Below, piece by piece: positions 9,054-16,449 of a DNA stretch of 40,073 bases. The stretch lies in assembly GCF_001424105.1 (NCBI RefSeq), contig NZ_LMQH01000011.1, positions 2,550-42,622 on the forward strand. The letters are read 5' to 3'. The position numbers and the translations under genes were made by a program. The stretch's first letter is position 1, and every line of letters starts with the position of its first letter. The notes beneath the pieces are model-generated. The model was given only the letters and a program-made list of their open reading frames with translations. It did not search any database and was not told the origin of the DNA. Origin of the DNA: Chryseobacterium sp. Leaf394 (GTDB lineage Bacteria > Bacteroidota > Bacteroidia > Flavobacteriales > Weeksellaceae).

Positions 9054-10065
9054 GCAGAAGTTTACAGAGAAGTTTTTTATGGCAGTTCTGATTTTGGCTG
9101 TCATTAAAATCGTTGCAATATTTGCGGAGTTATTCCAAAAAACATTCTGGAGTGTGATCGGAAATCTGGCGATTTTTATTGTCGTGGCATTTATTATTCT
9201 GATGGTTGTGATTAGTCTTAGGGACAAAGAAAAAACCGGCGAAGCGTCAGGAAGACGTGGAAGTGGTGGCGGAAATTTTTACCTCGAAACTTCACTTTTC
9301 GACAGAATCAGAAATAAATACGAAGATCTCGCCCAAAAATACATTGACGAAAAAGACTACACCAGAGCCGCAAAAGTCTACATGAATTTGCTTCAGGATA
9401 ATTACCGCGGAGCACAAACTTTAGAAGACGGAGGTTTGTACAACGAAGCTGCTGTAGTTTATCTTAAAAAGCTGAAAAATAAATCGCAAGCGGCATCCTG
9501 TTATGAAAAAGCAAAACAGTATCAAAAGTCTATTGAACTGTACAAGCAACTTGAGCAAAAGGAAAAAGTAGGTGATTTATACAGAATCATCAATGATAAT
9601 AAAAATGCCAATTCTTACTATCAAATGGTTGTGGATGATTATGTAGGCAACAGCCAGATGGTCAAAGCTTCACTGATTCAAAGGAAAAAGATGGATGATC
9701 CGGAGGCTGCACAGAAAATTTTACTGCAGGGCTGGGAGGAAAATAAAGACGCATTCAACTGTCTGAACAATTATTTTGTGAATATTTCTGATTTAGAAAT
9801 TTTAAATGAAAAAATTCAGTTTTTGTATGAAAAAACACCATCAGACAGGAAATTAATTTATCTGGAAGCGATAAAGCATGAATTTAAAAAAGATCAGAAA
9901 CTTCAGGAAACCGCACGGAATATCGCCTACGAAATTATCGCTGAAAAAGTGGAAACCAATACAACCATCATCAACGAACTGAAGCATTTTAATCCGCAGG
10001 ATGAGGTGATTTTAAAAGATATTTCGAGGTATAAAACGGGGAGGAATAAAATGTTTTTGAATTAA
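9040..10065 (+). CDS. Membrane-anchored TPR-like protein of the ternary operon
   Basis: A 341-residue protein with two N-terminal hydrophobic segments (about 10-30 and 36-60), a short Gly-rich stretch (RRGSGGGN) and then helical repeats resembling TPRs from about 85 to 230, with motifs such as YTRAAKVYMNLL, YNEAAVVYLKKL and YQKSIELYKQL. It would place a protein-interaction scaffold on the cytoplasmic face of the membrane beside the preceding protein. Its 14-base overlap with the upstream gene and the matching topology support a joint complex. The 3' part (230-341) is helical with no motif seen. The function of the complex is unknown. Confidence 0.7.
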   Translation: MTMNRQKFTEKFFMAVLILAVIKIVAIFAELFQKTFWSVIGNLAIFIVVAFIILMVVISLRDKEKTGEASGRRGSGGGNFYLETSLFDRIRNKYEDLAQKYIDEKDYTRAAKVYMNLLQDNYRGAQTLEDGGLYNEAAVVYLKKLKNKSQAASCYEKAKQYQKSIELYKQLEQKEKVGDLYRIINDNKNANSYYQMVVDDYVGNSQMVKASLIQRKKMDDPEAAQKILLQGWEENKDAFNCLNNYFVNISDLEILNEKIQFLYEKTPSDRKLIYLEAIKHEFKKDQKLQETARNIAYEIIAEKVETNTTIINELKHFNPQDEVILKDISRYKTGRNKMFLN

Positions 10066-10066
10066 T

Positions 10067-10423
10067 ATGAGTCTTACAATATCATTTATGTATTTATCTG
10101 AAACTTTCAATAGCACAAATATTGAAATAGAAAGTGACTTATTTGGTTTTGAGATTTGTCGAAAAGAACTTTGGGGTAATCAAAAGCTTAGAGATTTAGG
10201 ATGTATAATTATTCCGAAATTAAATGAAAGTGATCTCTATATAATTAATGATAATCTTCAGACAACTTATAAAGATTGCCAGACCATTTTGAAAAATATT
10301 AATGAAATAAGTTTAGTCACAAATTATTCTGCAGAATTTATTGAATTTAGAATTAATAATTTGCTAAAGTTTATTGAAGTTGCTATCAGTAATAAACATG
10401 ATTTAGGGATAAATATATCATAA
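10067..10423 (+). CDS. Unknown small AT-rich protein in the ternary-operon tail
   Basis: A 118-residue acidic protein that I do not recognise, with no signal or membrane segment. It begins one base after the TAA of the TPR gene and ends one base before the next ATG, so it is in the same operon. Its codon choice and base content look more AT-rich than the upstream genes, which hints at separate acquisition. Small acidic proteins at such operon ends are sometimes immunity proteins, but no toxin is visible here and the idea is speculative. Confidence 0.6.
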   Translation: MSLTISFMYLSETFNSTNIEIESDLFGFEICRKELWGNQKLRDLGCIIIPKLNESDLYIINDNLQTTYKDCQTILKNINEISLVTNYSAEFIEFRINNLLKFIEVAISNKHDLGINIS

Positions 10424-10424
10424 G

Positions 10425-10698
10425 ATGGATAATACAAATAAATACATTTACCTTATTAACGATGGTGAAAATCCTTATGAAATTGTAGGTGAAGTGATGG
10501 ATAATTATAATTCTCCTCTATTTGCAATAAAGAAAATCAGAGAAATTTTCCCTAACATTTCTTTAGTAGATGCAAAGGAAAATAGTAAATATTTCAAATT
10601 CGGAGCACAAAAGTTTGGATGATTATCAGGGAAGTTTGCTGCCTGATCCTGAAGAGTCTTTCAGAATAATTAATGATGAAAGTGAAAATTTACTGTAA
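10425..10698 (+). pseudogene. Small gene apparently interrupted by a one-base frameshift
   Basis: The frame opened by ATG 10425 runs 65 residues to a TGA at 10620. The protein then continues convincingly in another frame, from about 10618 to the TAA at 10696-10698, reading DDYQGSLLPDPEESFRIIND. Removing one G from the GG at 10617-10618 would fuse the two into a 90-residue protein (…AQKFDDYQG…). The terminator follows at once after 10698, as expected for the true gene end. This is either a recent mutation, a sequencing error or, less likely, programmed frameshifting. The product is an unknown acidic protein, AT-rich like its upstream neighbour. Confidence 0.6.
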
Positions 10699-10705
10699 AA
10701 ATTTA

Positions 10706-10748
10706 AATAATTTGGGGCGGAAATTTTAGAAATCCGCCCCAAATTATT
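10706..10748. terminator. Bidirectional terminator between convergent operons
   Basis: A perfect 16-bp inverted repeat, AATAATTTGGGGCGGA (10706-10721) and TCCGCCCCAAATTATT (10733-10748), with an 11-base loop. The GC core is flanked by A/T tracts on both sides, so it can end transcription from the ternary operon (+) and from the ABC exporter operon (-). Its right arm reaches into the stop codon of the minus-strand gene at 10747. Confidence 0.92.
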
Positions 10749-12108
10749 AATAGAATAGTCTTCTGAAATTTAAATTACCAATTATCAATAAAATCAAACC
10801 TAGGAGTATAAGAGAAATCACAGATTTCATTTTCAAAGAAGAAACGGGATTTTCATAATGTTTTAAACCAAATTTTTCCACTTCCGCTAAAGAAACTTTC
10901 TTTTCCTGAAAAATTACAGGATAGAAATGAAGCCTCAGTTTTTCATGATAATCTCTCACAAAATTCTGAAAATCCAAATGCGATCTCAAGTCTGAACCTG
11001 ACAGTGAATTTACCGAAAGCTGTGTCTGAATGGTTGGGAAAAACAGCGCAACAACGGAAGCAAATTGCTGACGGTTTTCTAGCTTCTTTTCCATTGCTTT
11101 TCTGCTTTCCAAGGCCTGATCATCACCCATTTGCTGCATTCCGTAGTACCAGAACCAAGAGAATGTTTTCTTTTCATCGAAAGGAAACTGCCTGAATTGC
11201 GGATAATGTTTAAAAAACGGATCCATCGTAACGTTTTTAGGTAAATCCCATTTTTCGTGATAGCCCTGTCGCTGTTCCATTACATGTTTCAGAGCTTCAG
11301 GAACAGGATATTTTGCCGTGAGGTAAAGATTCAGTGAAGCGGGAACCACAATGGCCAAACCAACCCACAAACCAATCAGAGATGATGCATTGAAATTGGA
11401 TGTTTTCCCAAATGAAATGATGAAGAAAACAGCTGCAAACCAAAAAATTAAATAAAGCAAAATCAATCCGAAAATGGAGAAGAAAATGGAGTCCAATTCA
11501 AGAGTCAGATAGAATAACGCTGCAATCATTAGAATAAATGCAGTTGCAAAAATCACCAGAATTCTGACCAATAATTTATTCCAGATAATAAGATGAGGTT
11601 TTGAAGTCTGAGATTTAAGTAAAATCCATACACCATTTTCCTGTTGAGAAGACAGAATATTGTAGCTCAATGCAATAATTACCAATGGAAACAGAAAAAT
11701 GAAAACAAATCCCAGATCGATATTTCCCATCAGTAAGCTTGAGGGATTTGCGATGTCGGTGTCATAGATCTGTCCTTCCAAACCAAGCATCGTAACCGAA
11801 ATCAGGTTAGGATTGATGTCTCTCTGTCCGTTTGAAAAAGCAGCCCATTTTGTTGCGGTATTGGCCACTGAAAACTTGTTGTGAAAGAAGAAAAGTCCGG
11901 TGTCTTCACCAAAATGTTCATAGTTTTTTGCGGTATTTTCTTTCTGCAATGCGACGGCTTTCTGAACAACATTGTCCTGACGTCCAATAAAAGTTTTTCC
12001 AAAGTACAGGCCGATAAATCCAGCCAGAAGCAAAATAACGATGGCAGTGATCGAAGATGTATTTCGGAAAAATATTTTGAGTTCAAATAAAAAAAGGTTC
12101 TGTTTCAT
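10747..12108 (-). CDS. ABC-2 type permease, DUF3526-like (second permease)
   Basis: About 453 residues from the ATG at 12108. The frame extends to 12171, but that would overlap the upstream permease; 12108 lies three bases after its stop and begins MKQNLFLFELKIFFRN, typical for this family. One hydrophobic segment is near the N-terminus, a long soluble extracytoplasmic region follows (about 40-130), then five or so membrane segments (130-270), a second large soluble region (270-425) and a final segment. This layout matches DUF3526-type ABC-2 permeases. It pairs with the permease and ATPase encoded upstream as an exporter; substrate unknown. Confidence 0.85.
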   Translation of the reverse strand: MKQNLFLFELKIFFRNTSSITAIVILLLAGFIGLYFGKTFIGRQDNVVQKAVALQKENTAKNYEHFGEDTGLFFFHNKFSVANTATKWAAFSNGQRDINPNLISVTMLGLEGQIYDTDIANPSSLLMGNIDLGFVFIFLFPLVIIALSYNILSSQQENGVWILLKSQTSKPHLIIWNKLLVRILVIFATAFILMIAALFYLTLELDSIFFSIFGLILLYLIFWFAAVFFIISFGKTSNFNASSLIGLWVGLAIVVPASLNLYLTAKYPVPEALKHVMEQRQGYHEKWDLPKNVTMDPFFKHYPQFRQFPFDEKKTFSWFWYYGMQQMGDDQALESRKAMEKKLENRQQFASVVALFFPTIQTQLSVNSLSGSDLRSHLDFQNFVRDYHEKLRLHFYPVIFQEKKVSLAEVEKFGLKHYENPVSSLKMKSVISLILLGLILLIIGNLNFRRLFY

Positions 12109-12110
12109 GT

Positions 12111-13556
12111 TTAAATCGTTTTGATACGTTTTACCGAGAATTGAATTCCGAAAATGCTTACGGTAAGCCAAAAGAGCAGGGCCAAAAATGCTGTTGAATT
12201 TTTAGAAACAGCCTCATTGATTGTCGTAAAATGATATTCAAAATCTTTCTGTGAAGCCCAATTGTTGCGGCTGATCATGTGTGGTTTTTCGTGTTCTCCG
12301 GGTTTCTCGTTGCTGATATTTTCGATCTGCAGCTGATTCATTTTTTGAGCCAAGCCGTATCGGTACTGTTCTGCCTGATTTTGAAAATCGGTGTATGTAC
12401 TGTAATCGGATGCTGTCAGAATCATCGAAACCTCTTTTAATGCCAAGTAAGGATTGAGAAAACTCCCCAGTTTTGTAATACTGTTTTGATTCTCAAAGGT
12501 TTTATTTAAATCTTTCTGATGTTGGCTGTAAATACCTGAAGTAATTTTTTCACCTTCAGCCATAATAAAACCACCGTAATTGAATGGAAGCTTCTTCACA
12601 TCATCCACATTGTATTTTTTCATTAAAGAATCTTTTATTTTCGCATAATGCGGATCATCGGGATTGTGGCTGTCACCTTCTTTGCTCACATCTTCAGCAA
12701 TTTGGGCCAAAAAGGAAATTTTAGAAGGTGAAGGATAAATTTGATTTCCAATGGACTGCGTTATTCTGGGCATTATCACAATGAAAAATATCCATGAGGC
12801 CAGTAAAGTCGTCAAAGCAGGTCTGGAGCCTGACGATAAAGCAGAAACCAAAGCCGTAATCACAGAGATGACAAAGAAGTAAATGATGTAACCGCCAATC
12901 AGAAGCAAAAGTCTCACTGCAGAATCGCCGGAAAGCTGCCAATTGCTAAGAATTCCCCGTAAAATAATCGTGAGAATAATTAAAGGAATAAAAATAGAAA
13001 GCGATAATGCGAGCAGTCCAAAAGTTTTGCCCCAAAGTAAATCTTTCCACGTAGTGTTCTGACACAGTAAAATTTTTAAAGTTCCTGATTCCCGTTCGGC
13101 CGAAACACAGTTATATCCGACAAAAATAATGAGCAGCGGAAAAAGAATTTGTAAAACCATGGCCACACTCAGTTCACCAAATCGGAGCATCCCGTTGGAA
13201 AAACTGGCTTCACTGAAGTTGACGCTGTTTTGTTTATGAGCTTCCAGAAAAATAGAAACGCCTGCGAAACTTTCGATTCCAAAATCAAAAAAGCTGAGTT
13301 CATGTTTTTCCCTGAAGGCAAGATAGCCGTAATGCGCCATTCTGTGGGGATGTTTGTCGGGATTGTCAAGCCACTGTTTTCGAACTTCTTTTTTATACTG
13401 AAGTCTTTGTTCGTTTTGCACCTTGTAGTTTTTCCAGCCGACAAAAGTGGCGAGAAGCAGCGAAAAGCTGAGTAAAACCGCAAAAGCAAAAGTTGCCTTA
13501 TTGGAATAAGCCATCCTGAAAGTCTGTCTGGCTATAATAAATATGTTGTTTGACAT
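12111..13556 (-). CDS. ABC-2 type permease, DUF3526-like (first permease)
   Basis: A 481-residue inner-membrane protein built like the next permease: N-terminal membrane segment (about 20-40), an extracytoplasmic loop, a membrane block (about 135-275) containing the usual AERESGTLKILLCQ coupling segment, a large soluble region (275-450) and a last membrane segment. The two permeases are homologous in architecture and probably form a heterodimer driven by the ATPase encoded 31 bases upstream. The family is found with NosF-like ATPases; transported substrate cannot be told from sequence. Confidence 0.87.
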   Translation of the reverse strand: MSNNIFIIARQTFRMAYSNKATFAFAVLLSFSLLLATFVGWKNYKVQNEQRLQYKKEVRKQWLDNPDKHPHRMAHYGYLAFREKHELSFFDFGIESFAGVSIFLEAHKQNSVNFSEASFSNGMLRFGELSVAMVLQILFPLLIIFVGYNCVSAERESGTLKILLCQNTTWKDLLWGKTFGLLALSLSIFIPLIILTIILRGILSNWQLSGDSAVRLLLLIGGYIIYFFVISVITALVSALSSGSRPALTTLLASWIFFIVIMPRITQSIGNQIYPSPSKISFLAQIAEDVSKEGDSHNPDDPHYAKIKDSLMKKYNVDDVKKLPFNYGGFIMAEGEKITSGIYSQHQKDLNKTFENQNSITKLGSFLNPYLALKEVSMILTASDYSTYTDFQNQAEQYRYGLAQKMNQLQIENISNEKPGEHEKPHMISRNNWASQKDFEYHFTTINEAVSKNSTAFLALLFWLTVSIFGIQFSVKRIKTI

Positions 13557-13587
13557 TTGATTTTAATTAATTAGAATCCGAATGGGT

Positions 13588-14283
13588 TTAAATGGTCTGC
13601 AAATACAGTTTCTGCAAATCTGCCGCAGTAATTTCGTCGGCTTTCAAAGTGTGAATCAGTTCGCCACGTTTCATAATTCCGATGTGAGTACCGACATTGA
13701 CGGCATTAAAAATATCGTGAGTCGCCATCAGAACAGATTTACCTGAATCTGCCAATTGTTTCACCAAAAGAGTAAATTCTTCAGTCGCTTTCGGGTCTAA
13801 TCCGCTGGTAGGTTCATCCATTAAAATCAGTTGGGCATCTTTCGCCACGGCGATGGCAATTCCCACTTTCTGACGCATACCTTTGCTGAAACCGCTGAGT
13901 TTTTTATAGTGTGCATCGGTCTGTAATCCGCATTGATTCAGGAAATTTTCAAGTTCGTTTTTGGTGAAATTAAAACCTGCCAGTTTTGAAAAATAGCTCA
14001 GATTTTCTACGGCAGTAAGATTCCCGTAAAGCATCACCACTTCAGGAATATAAGCGATATTTTTTCTGCGGTCGCCTTTGCTGTCATTAATATTTTTATT
14101 GTCGAATAATATCTCTCCAGAACTCGGTTCCAGAAAGCCCAAAATAAGATTGATAGTCGTGGTTTTTCCGGCACCATTCTGACCGAGCAAACAGTAGACT
14201 TCGCCTGCGTTGACGCTTAAATTTAATTGATTGAGCGCCAGATGAGCTCCGTAACTTTTTGTAAGTGAAACAGTTTGTAACAT
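13588..14283 (-). CDS. ABC transporter ATP-binding protein (CcmA/NosF type)
   Basis: A 231-residue nucleotide-binding subunit with every ABC motif: Walker A GQNGAGKTT (about 34-42), Q-loop region, signature LSGFSKGMRQKVGIA (about 128-142; LSGFS variant), Walker B LILMDEP with catalytic Glu, D-loop SGLDP, and the switch His in ATHD. The length and the C-terminal end are those of single-domain exporters of the CcmA/NosF group. It powers the two DUF3526-like permeases downstream on the minus strand. It follows the small His/Cys protein gene by 79 bases and is probably in the same transcript. Confidence 0.94.
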   Translation of the reverse strand: MLQTVSLTKSYGAHLALNQLNLSVNAGEVYCLLGQNGAGKTTTINLILGFLEPSSGEILFDNKNINDSKGDRRKNIAYIPEVVMLYGNLTAVENLSYFSKLAGFNFTKNELENFLNQCGLQTDAHYKKLSGFSKGMRQKVGIAIAVAKDAQLILMDEPTSGLDPKATEEFTLLVKQLADSGKSVLMATHDIFNAVNVGTHIGIMKRGELIHTLKADEITAADLQKLYLQTI

Positions 14284-14362
14284 AGGTTGATGTAAATAGA
14301 TGATTGCCCCTTCTCAAAGAAAGAGTCTGAATTTTTAATTGAATTGTTGAAATTTCTGACCG

Positions 14363-14737
14363 TTAAGCCAAAGAATAAACAGCGGGCGGACCTTTATTGG
14401 TGCACGACAGAAGATATGCACGGCTCTCGCCAAGAACAAAAAAAGATTTTGAATTAAATGTTTTCAGCTTTGAAAAAGATAAATGCTGAATGTTTTCAGA
14501 AAGGAAATCCAGCGACTGATGCTTGATAAAATCACATAAATCACATTTTTCAGCCAAAGTTTTAAAATGGTCCGTTCCTGAATTTTTTTTGAAATCAATT
14601 TGAGAACTAGTCTCAGTTTCTGAATTGTGATGATGAAACACCTTAATAAAATTAGCCTGCACAAAGACAAACAGCAAAAAAGCCGATAGAAACCGGATAA
14701 CAGTGCTGTTTTTGTATGTGACATTTTTTGCTGACAA
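14363..14737 (-). CDS. Small membrane-anchored His/Cys protein (DUF2946-like)
   Basis: A 124-residue protein with one N-terminal hydrophobic segment (about 14-31), directly followed by FHHHN, a CDLCDF motif in the middle and a KGPPA near the end. The combination HHH...CxxC...GPP recurs in small flavobacterial and proteobacterial periplasmic proteins of the DUF2946 kind, often linked to metal (copper) uptake genes, so a metal-binding periplasmic role is likely by inference. The only in-frame start is TTG at 14737, which sits about five bases after the -7 box at 14743-14750; translation would be nearly leaderless. No TonB receptor follows, unlike many similar loci. Confidence 0.7.
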   Translation of the reverse strand: MSAKNVTYKNSTVIRFLSAFLLFVFVQANFIKVFHHHNSETETSSQIDFKKNSGTDHFKTLAEKCDLCDFIKHQSLDFLSENIQHLSFSKLKTFNSKSFFVLGESRAYLLSCTNKGPPAVYSLA

Positions 14738-14742
14738 GTCGT

Positions 14743-14772
14743 CAAAGTTAGTATTTAAAATTTGGAAGGCAA
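14743..14772 (-). promoter_or_regulatory. Promoter of the His/Cys protein-ABC exporter operon
   Basis: On the minus strand TTG (14772-14770), a 19-base spacer and TAACTTTG (14750-14743) match the Bacteroidota primary promoter consensus closely. Confidence 0.78.
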
Positions 14773-14799
14773 AATTTGGAAGGGATTGTTCAGTTTAAA

Positions 14800-15405
14800 T
14801 TAATATGATTTATTGTTTAAGAGAAAGTAAATTAAATCTTTTATAGTTATTTTAAAAATCAAAAGATAATTGTTCACCCTTTTTATAAGAGTTTCGCCTA
14901 AAAAAGGAAAGGTTTGTCTAATTTCAAATTCTCCAACGTTTCTATCTAACATTCTTAAAGCAAATTGTTTACAATGAAAATTAAAATTGACATCGGGAAA
15001 AAGGCCAATCGAATTTTCTATTTGATGAGGTTTGAGTTCTCTTCCAATTGTCAAGTGAGCTTCTGATTTATTACTAATGCCTTTAATTCTTGCTCTGACT
15101 CTTTTCAATAATCCTTTGAAATGTTCATTCCCAGTAGTGTCAGGTAAAATAAGAAGTGTTTTTGAATAAATAACATTGTTAAATACAGAGTCAAAACTGC
15201 ATTCTCTTTGGGCTATCATGATGATTTTCTTTATAATGTTAGCCAGTTCTTTTTCGGTCGCGTCAAATTCTAAGATTGTGATGTGGGCTTTCGAATCTCG
15301 ACTTTTAAAATCTCCAACTTTATTAAATAAAGTATCCTTGTAACTTTTAAAACGTGTTAGAATAGGATCATCAGGATGAATAACAATTGAATAACGATTT
15401 AGCAT
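14800..15405 (-). CDS. 2H phosphoesterase / 2'-5' RNA ligase-like protein
   Basis: A 201-residue protein with the two HxT/S motifs that define the 2H phosphoesterase superfamily: HITI (about 42-45) and HLTI (about 119-122), spaced as in LigT/2'-5' RNA ligase-like proteins. Members hydrolyse 2',3'-cyclic phosphates or related ends on RNA or nucleotides; this activity is inferred. A minus-strand TAAATTTG (15445-15438) could be its promoter. It stands at the edge of a locus holding tRNA genes and other RNA-end-processing families, which fits a role in handling cleaved RNA. The last ~30 residues are basic and hydrophobic and may be a C-terminal extension beyond the domain. Confidence 0.85.
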   Translation of the reverse strand: MLNRYSIVIHPDDPILTRFKSYKDTLFNKVGDFKSRDSKAHITILEFDATEKELANIIKKIIMIAQRECSFDSVFNNVIYSKTLLILPDTTGNEHFKGLLKRVRARIKGISNKSEAHLTIGRELKPHQIENSIGLFPDVNFNFHCKQFALRMLDRNVGEFEIRQTFPFLGETLIKRVNNYLLIFKITIKDLIYFLLNNKSY

Positions 15406-15530
15406 AAGTCTGTAAAAATCTAAGTTATTATATTATACAAATTTAAAAATATAAGAGCGATTTTTGAATTTTGAAAATGAAAATACAAGGCTCGAAACTA
15501 CTTAATAATCAACTTTAAGAGAAAAACACT

Positions 15531-15538
15531 TATCTTTG
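15531..15538 (+). promoter_or_regulatory. -7 box TATCTTTG ahead of small RNA/sORF cassette 1
   Basis: TATCTTTG at 15531-15538 matches the Bacteroidota consensus exactly; the predicted transcript would begin about 15543. No good TTG is at the ideal distance. Confidence 0.7.
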
Positions 15539-15551
15539 CACCAGTAAAATT

Positions 15552-15680
15552 ATGACAATTCAAAGAGCACATATCAGTTTAAATCTATGCGACAGCCCAT
15601 CAATAAAGGGATTGTTAGGATATGAATATATGATATGGAATGAGGCGAAATGCGCTTGCTTTGAGAATTTTTTACTGTAA
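15552..15680 (+). CDS. Possible 42-residue peptide inside cassette 1
   Basis: ATG 15552 opens a 42-codon frame ending at TAA 15678-15680, a few bases downstream of a strong -7 box and followed by a terminator. The peptide has three Cys (one in CDS, two in KCACF) and no obvious signal or membrane segment. The start is within 10 bases of the predicted transcription start, so it would be almost leaderless. The sequence is also well paired as RNA, which makes coding uncertain. Confidence 0.3.
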   Translation: MTIQRAHISLNLCDSPSIKGLLGYEYMIWNEAKCACFENFLL

Positions 15681-15711
15681 ACCCGTAAATATTTAATCAA
15701 AATACTGCAGA

Positions 15712-15738
15712 AACGCCTCGATATTCGGGGCGTTTTTT
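15712..15738 (+). terminator. Terminator of cassette 1
   Basis: AACGCCTCGA (15712-15721) pairs with TCGGGGCGTT (15725-15734; one G-T pair) around a TAT loop, followed by T6. A strong intrinsic terminator or attenuator. Confidence 0.9.
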
Positions 15739-16065
15739 GTGTTTTTAAGGACGAAATTATTTAGAATGGAAAAAAATAAACAAAAAAGTAAATTTTTTTA
15801 ATCCAATATGAACATATAATACGATAAATAAGAGTGATTAATAAACCGATGAGAGACAGTCATTTAGGTAATTAAAGTATCTGTAAATTATTACGGACAG
15901 AAACTCTCTACTCTAAAAATAGATTATAATTAATTGATTTCCAACTAGTTAATTGAAAAATAAATTTGTGAATTAAAAAAATTCATATTTACTTTGCAAC
16001 CGAAAATTAAGAACAAAACGTTTTTTAATGTTTTCAAAAAAATAATTTTATACAACAGAAATATA
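15739..16065 (+). other. Intergenic stretch with a second promoter-like site
   Basis: AT-rich, no gene seen. TTG at 15966-15968, a 20-base spacer and TTACTTTG (15989-15996; A to T in the second position) form a promoter-like site for cassette 2. The same TTTACTTTGCA string recurs at 19181-19191 ahead of the permuted tRNA-like RNA. Confidence 0.5.
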
Positions 16066-16191
16066 ATGAAACAATTACATAACATATCTAATCAGTATTC
16101 AAGACAACATGGACAAATGCCGGTGGGACTTGCGTGTATTCTTGATTGTGAATTCGTGTATAAAAGGTGTTTATATAAATGCGTCAGTTAA
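16066..16191 (+). CDS. Possible 41-residue Cys-containing peptide (cassette 2)
   Basis: ATG 16066 opens a 41-codon frame about 70 bases after the promoter-like site at 15966-15996. The peptide contains four Cys in its second half (LACILDC and RCLYKC) and many Gln/Asn/His in the first. The stop codon lies inside a perfect hairpin (GTCAGTT at 16183-16189 with AACTGAC at 16194-16200), and a terminator follows at 16218. The order promoter, short ORF, hairpin, terminator, tRNA is what a leader-peptide attenuator would look like. It is unlike the cassette 1 peptide in sequence. Coding is unproven; an earlier in-frame start at 15994 is less likely. Confidence 0.35.
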   Translation: MKQLHNISNQYSRQHGQMPVGLACILDCEFVYKRCLYKCVS

Positions 16192-16217
16192 TGAACTGAC
16201 ACGTGAAAAATATAGAG

Positions 16218-16245
16218 CGCCTCCTGAAAAGAGGCGTTTTTTTTT
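16218..16245 (+). terminator. Terminator/attenuator directly before tRNA-His
   Basis: CGCCTC (16218-16223) pairs with GAGGCG (16231-16236) around a 7-base loop, followed by T9. The T tract ends on the base before the first base of the tRNA-His gene. Confidence 0.88.
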
Positions 16246-16318
16246 GGTTTCTTTAGCTTATTTGGTAAAGCGCCGGTTTGTGGCACCGGAAAACAGGGTT
16301 CGATCCCCGGAGAAACCC
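16246..16318 (+). tRNA. tRNA-His (GTG), non-canonical
   Basis: Acceptor GGTTTCT pairs with AGAAACC (16311-16317), D stem GCTT/AAGC, anticodon arm CCGGT-TTGTGGC-ACCGG with GTG at 16280-16282, and T loop TTCGATC. The discriminator is C, as in tRNA-His, but the base before position 1 is T, so the G-1 normally encoded in bacterial tRNA-His is missing. There are three bases rather than two between acceptor and D stem, and the T stem has one A-G mismatch. It sits immediately after a terminator T tract. Probably not the housekeeping tRNA-His. No CCA encoded. Confidence 0.75.
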
Positions 16319-16449
16319 AAAAGGTGAATGGAAAAATGGTCAATTGTGAATCGTGAATTTTGCTTCGCAAGTGAATTTTAAAATTTCGTAAGTAGAGTGA
16401 ATATAAAATTGACAGCAAAGCGAATTGACCATTGACTATTCACAGAAAC

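Larger units (their letters stand above)
15542..15738 (+). ncRNA. Candidate structured small RNA (cassette 1)
   Basis: A transcript from about 15543 to the terminator would be close to 195 bases. Its first and last parts pair: CAGTAAAA (15542-15549) with TTTTACTG (15670-15677), then AATTCAAAG (about 15557-15565) with CTTTGAGAATT (about 15659-15669, two-base bulge), then AGC.CAT with ATG.GCT, giving a long rod. This shape recalls 6S-like or other structured RNAs, but I cannot match a known family. The same sequence encodes a 42-codon ORF, so the RNA could also be a small mRNA or leader. Confidence 0.45.

Noticed and set aside
12109..12171. Longer start for the second permease
   Set aside because: It would overlap the first permease by 61 bases; ATG 12108 gives the expected N-terminus just after its stop.
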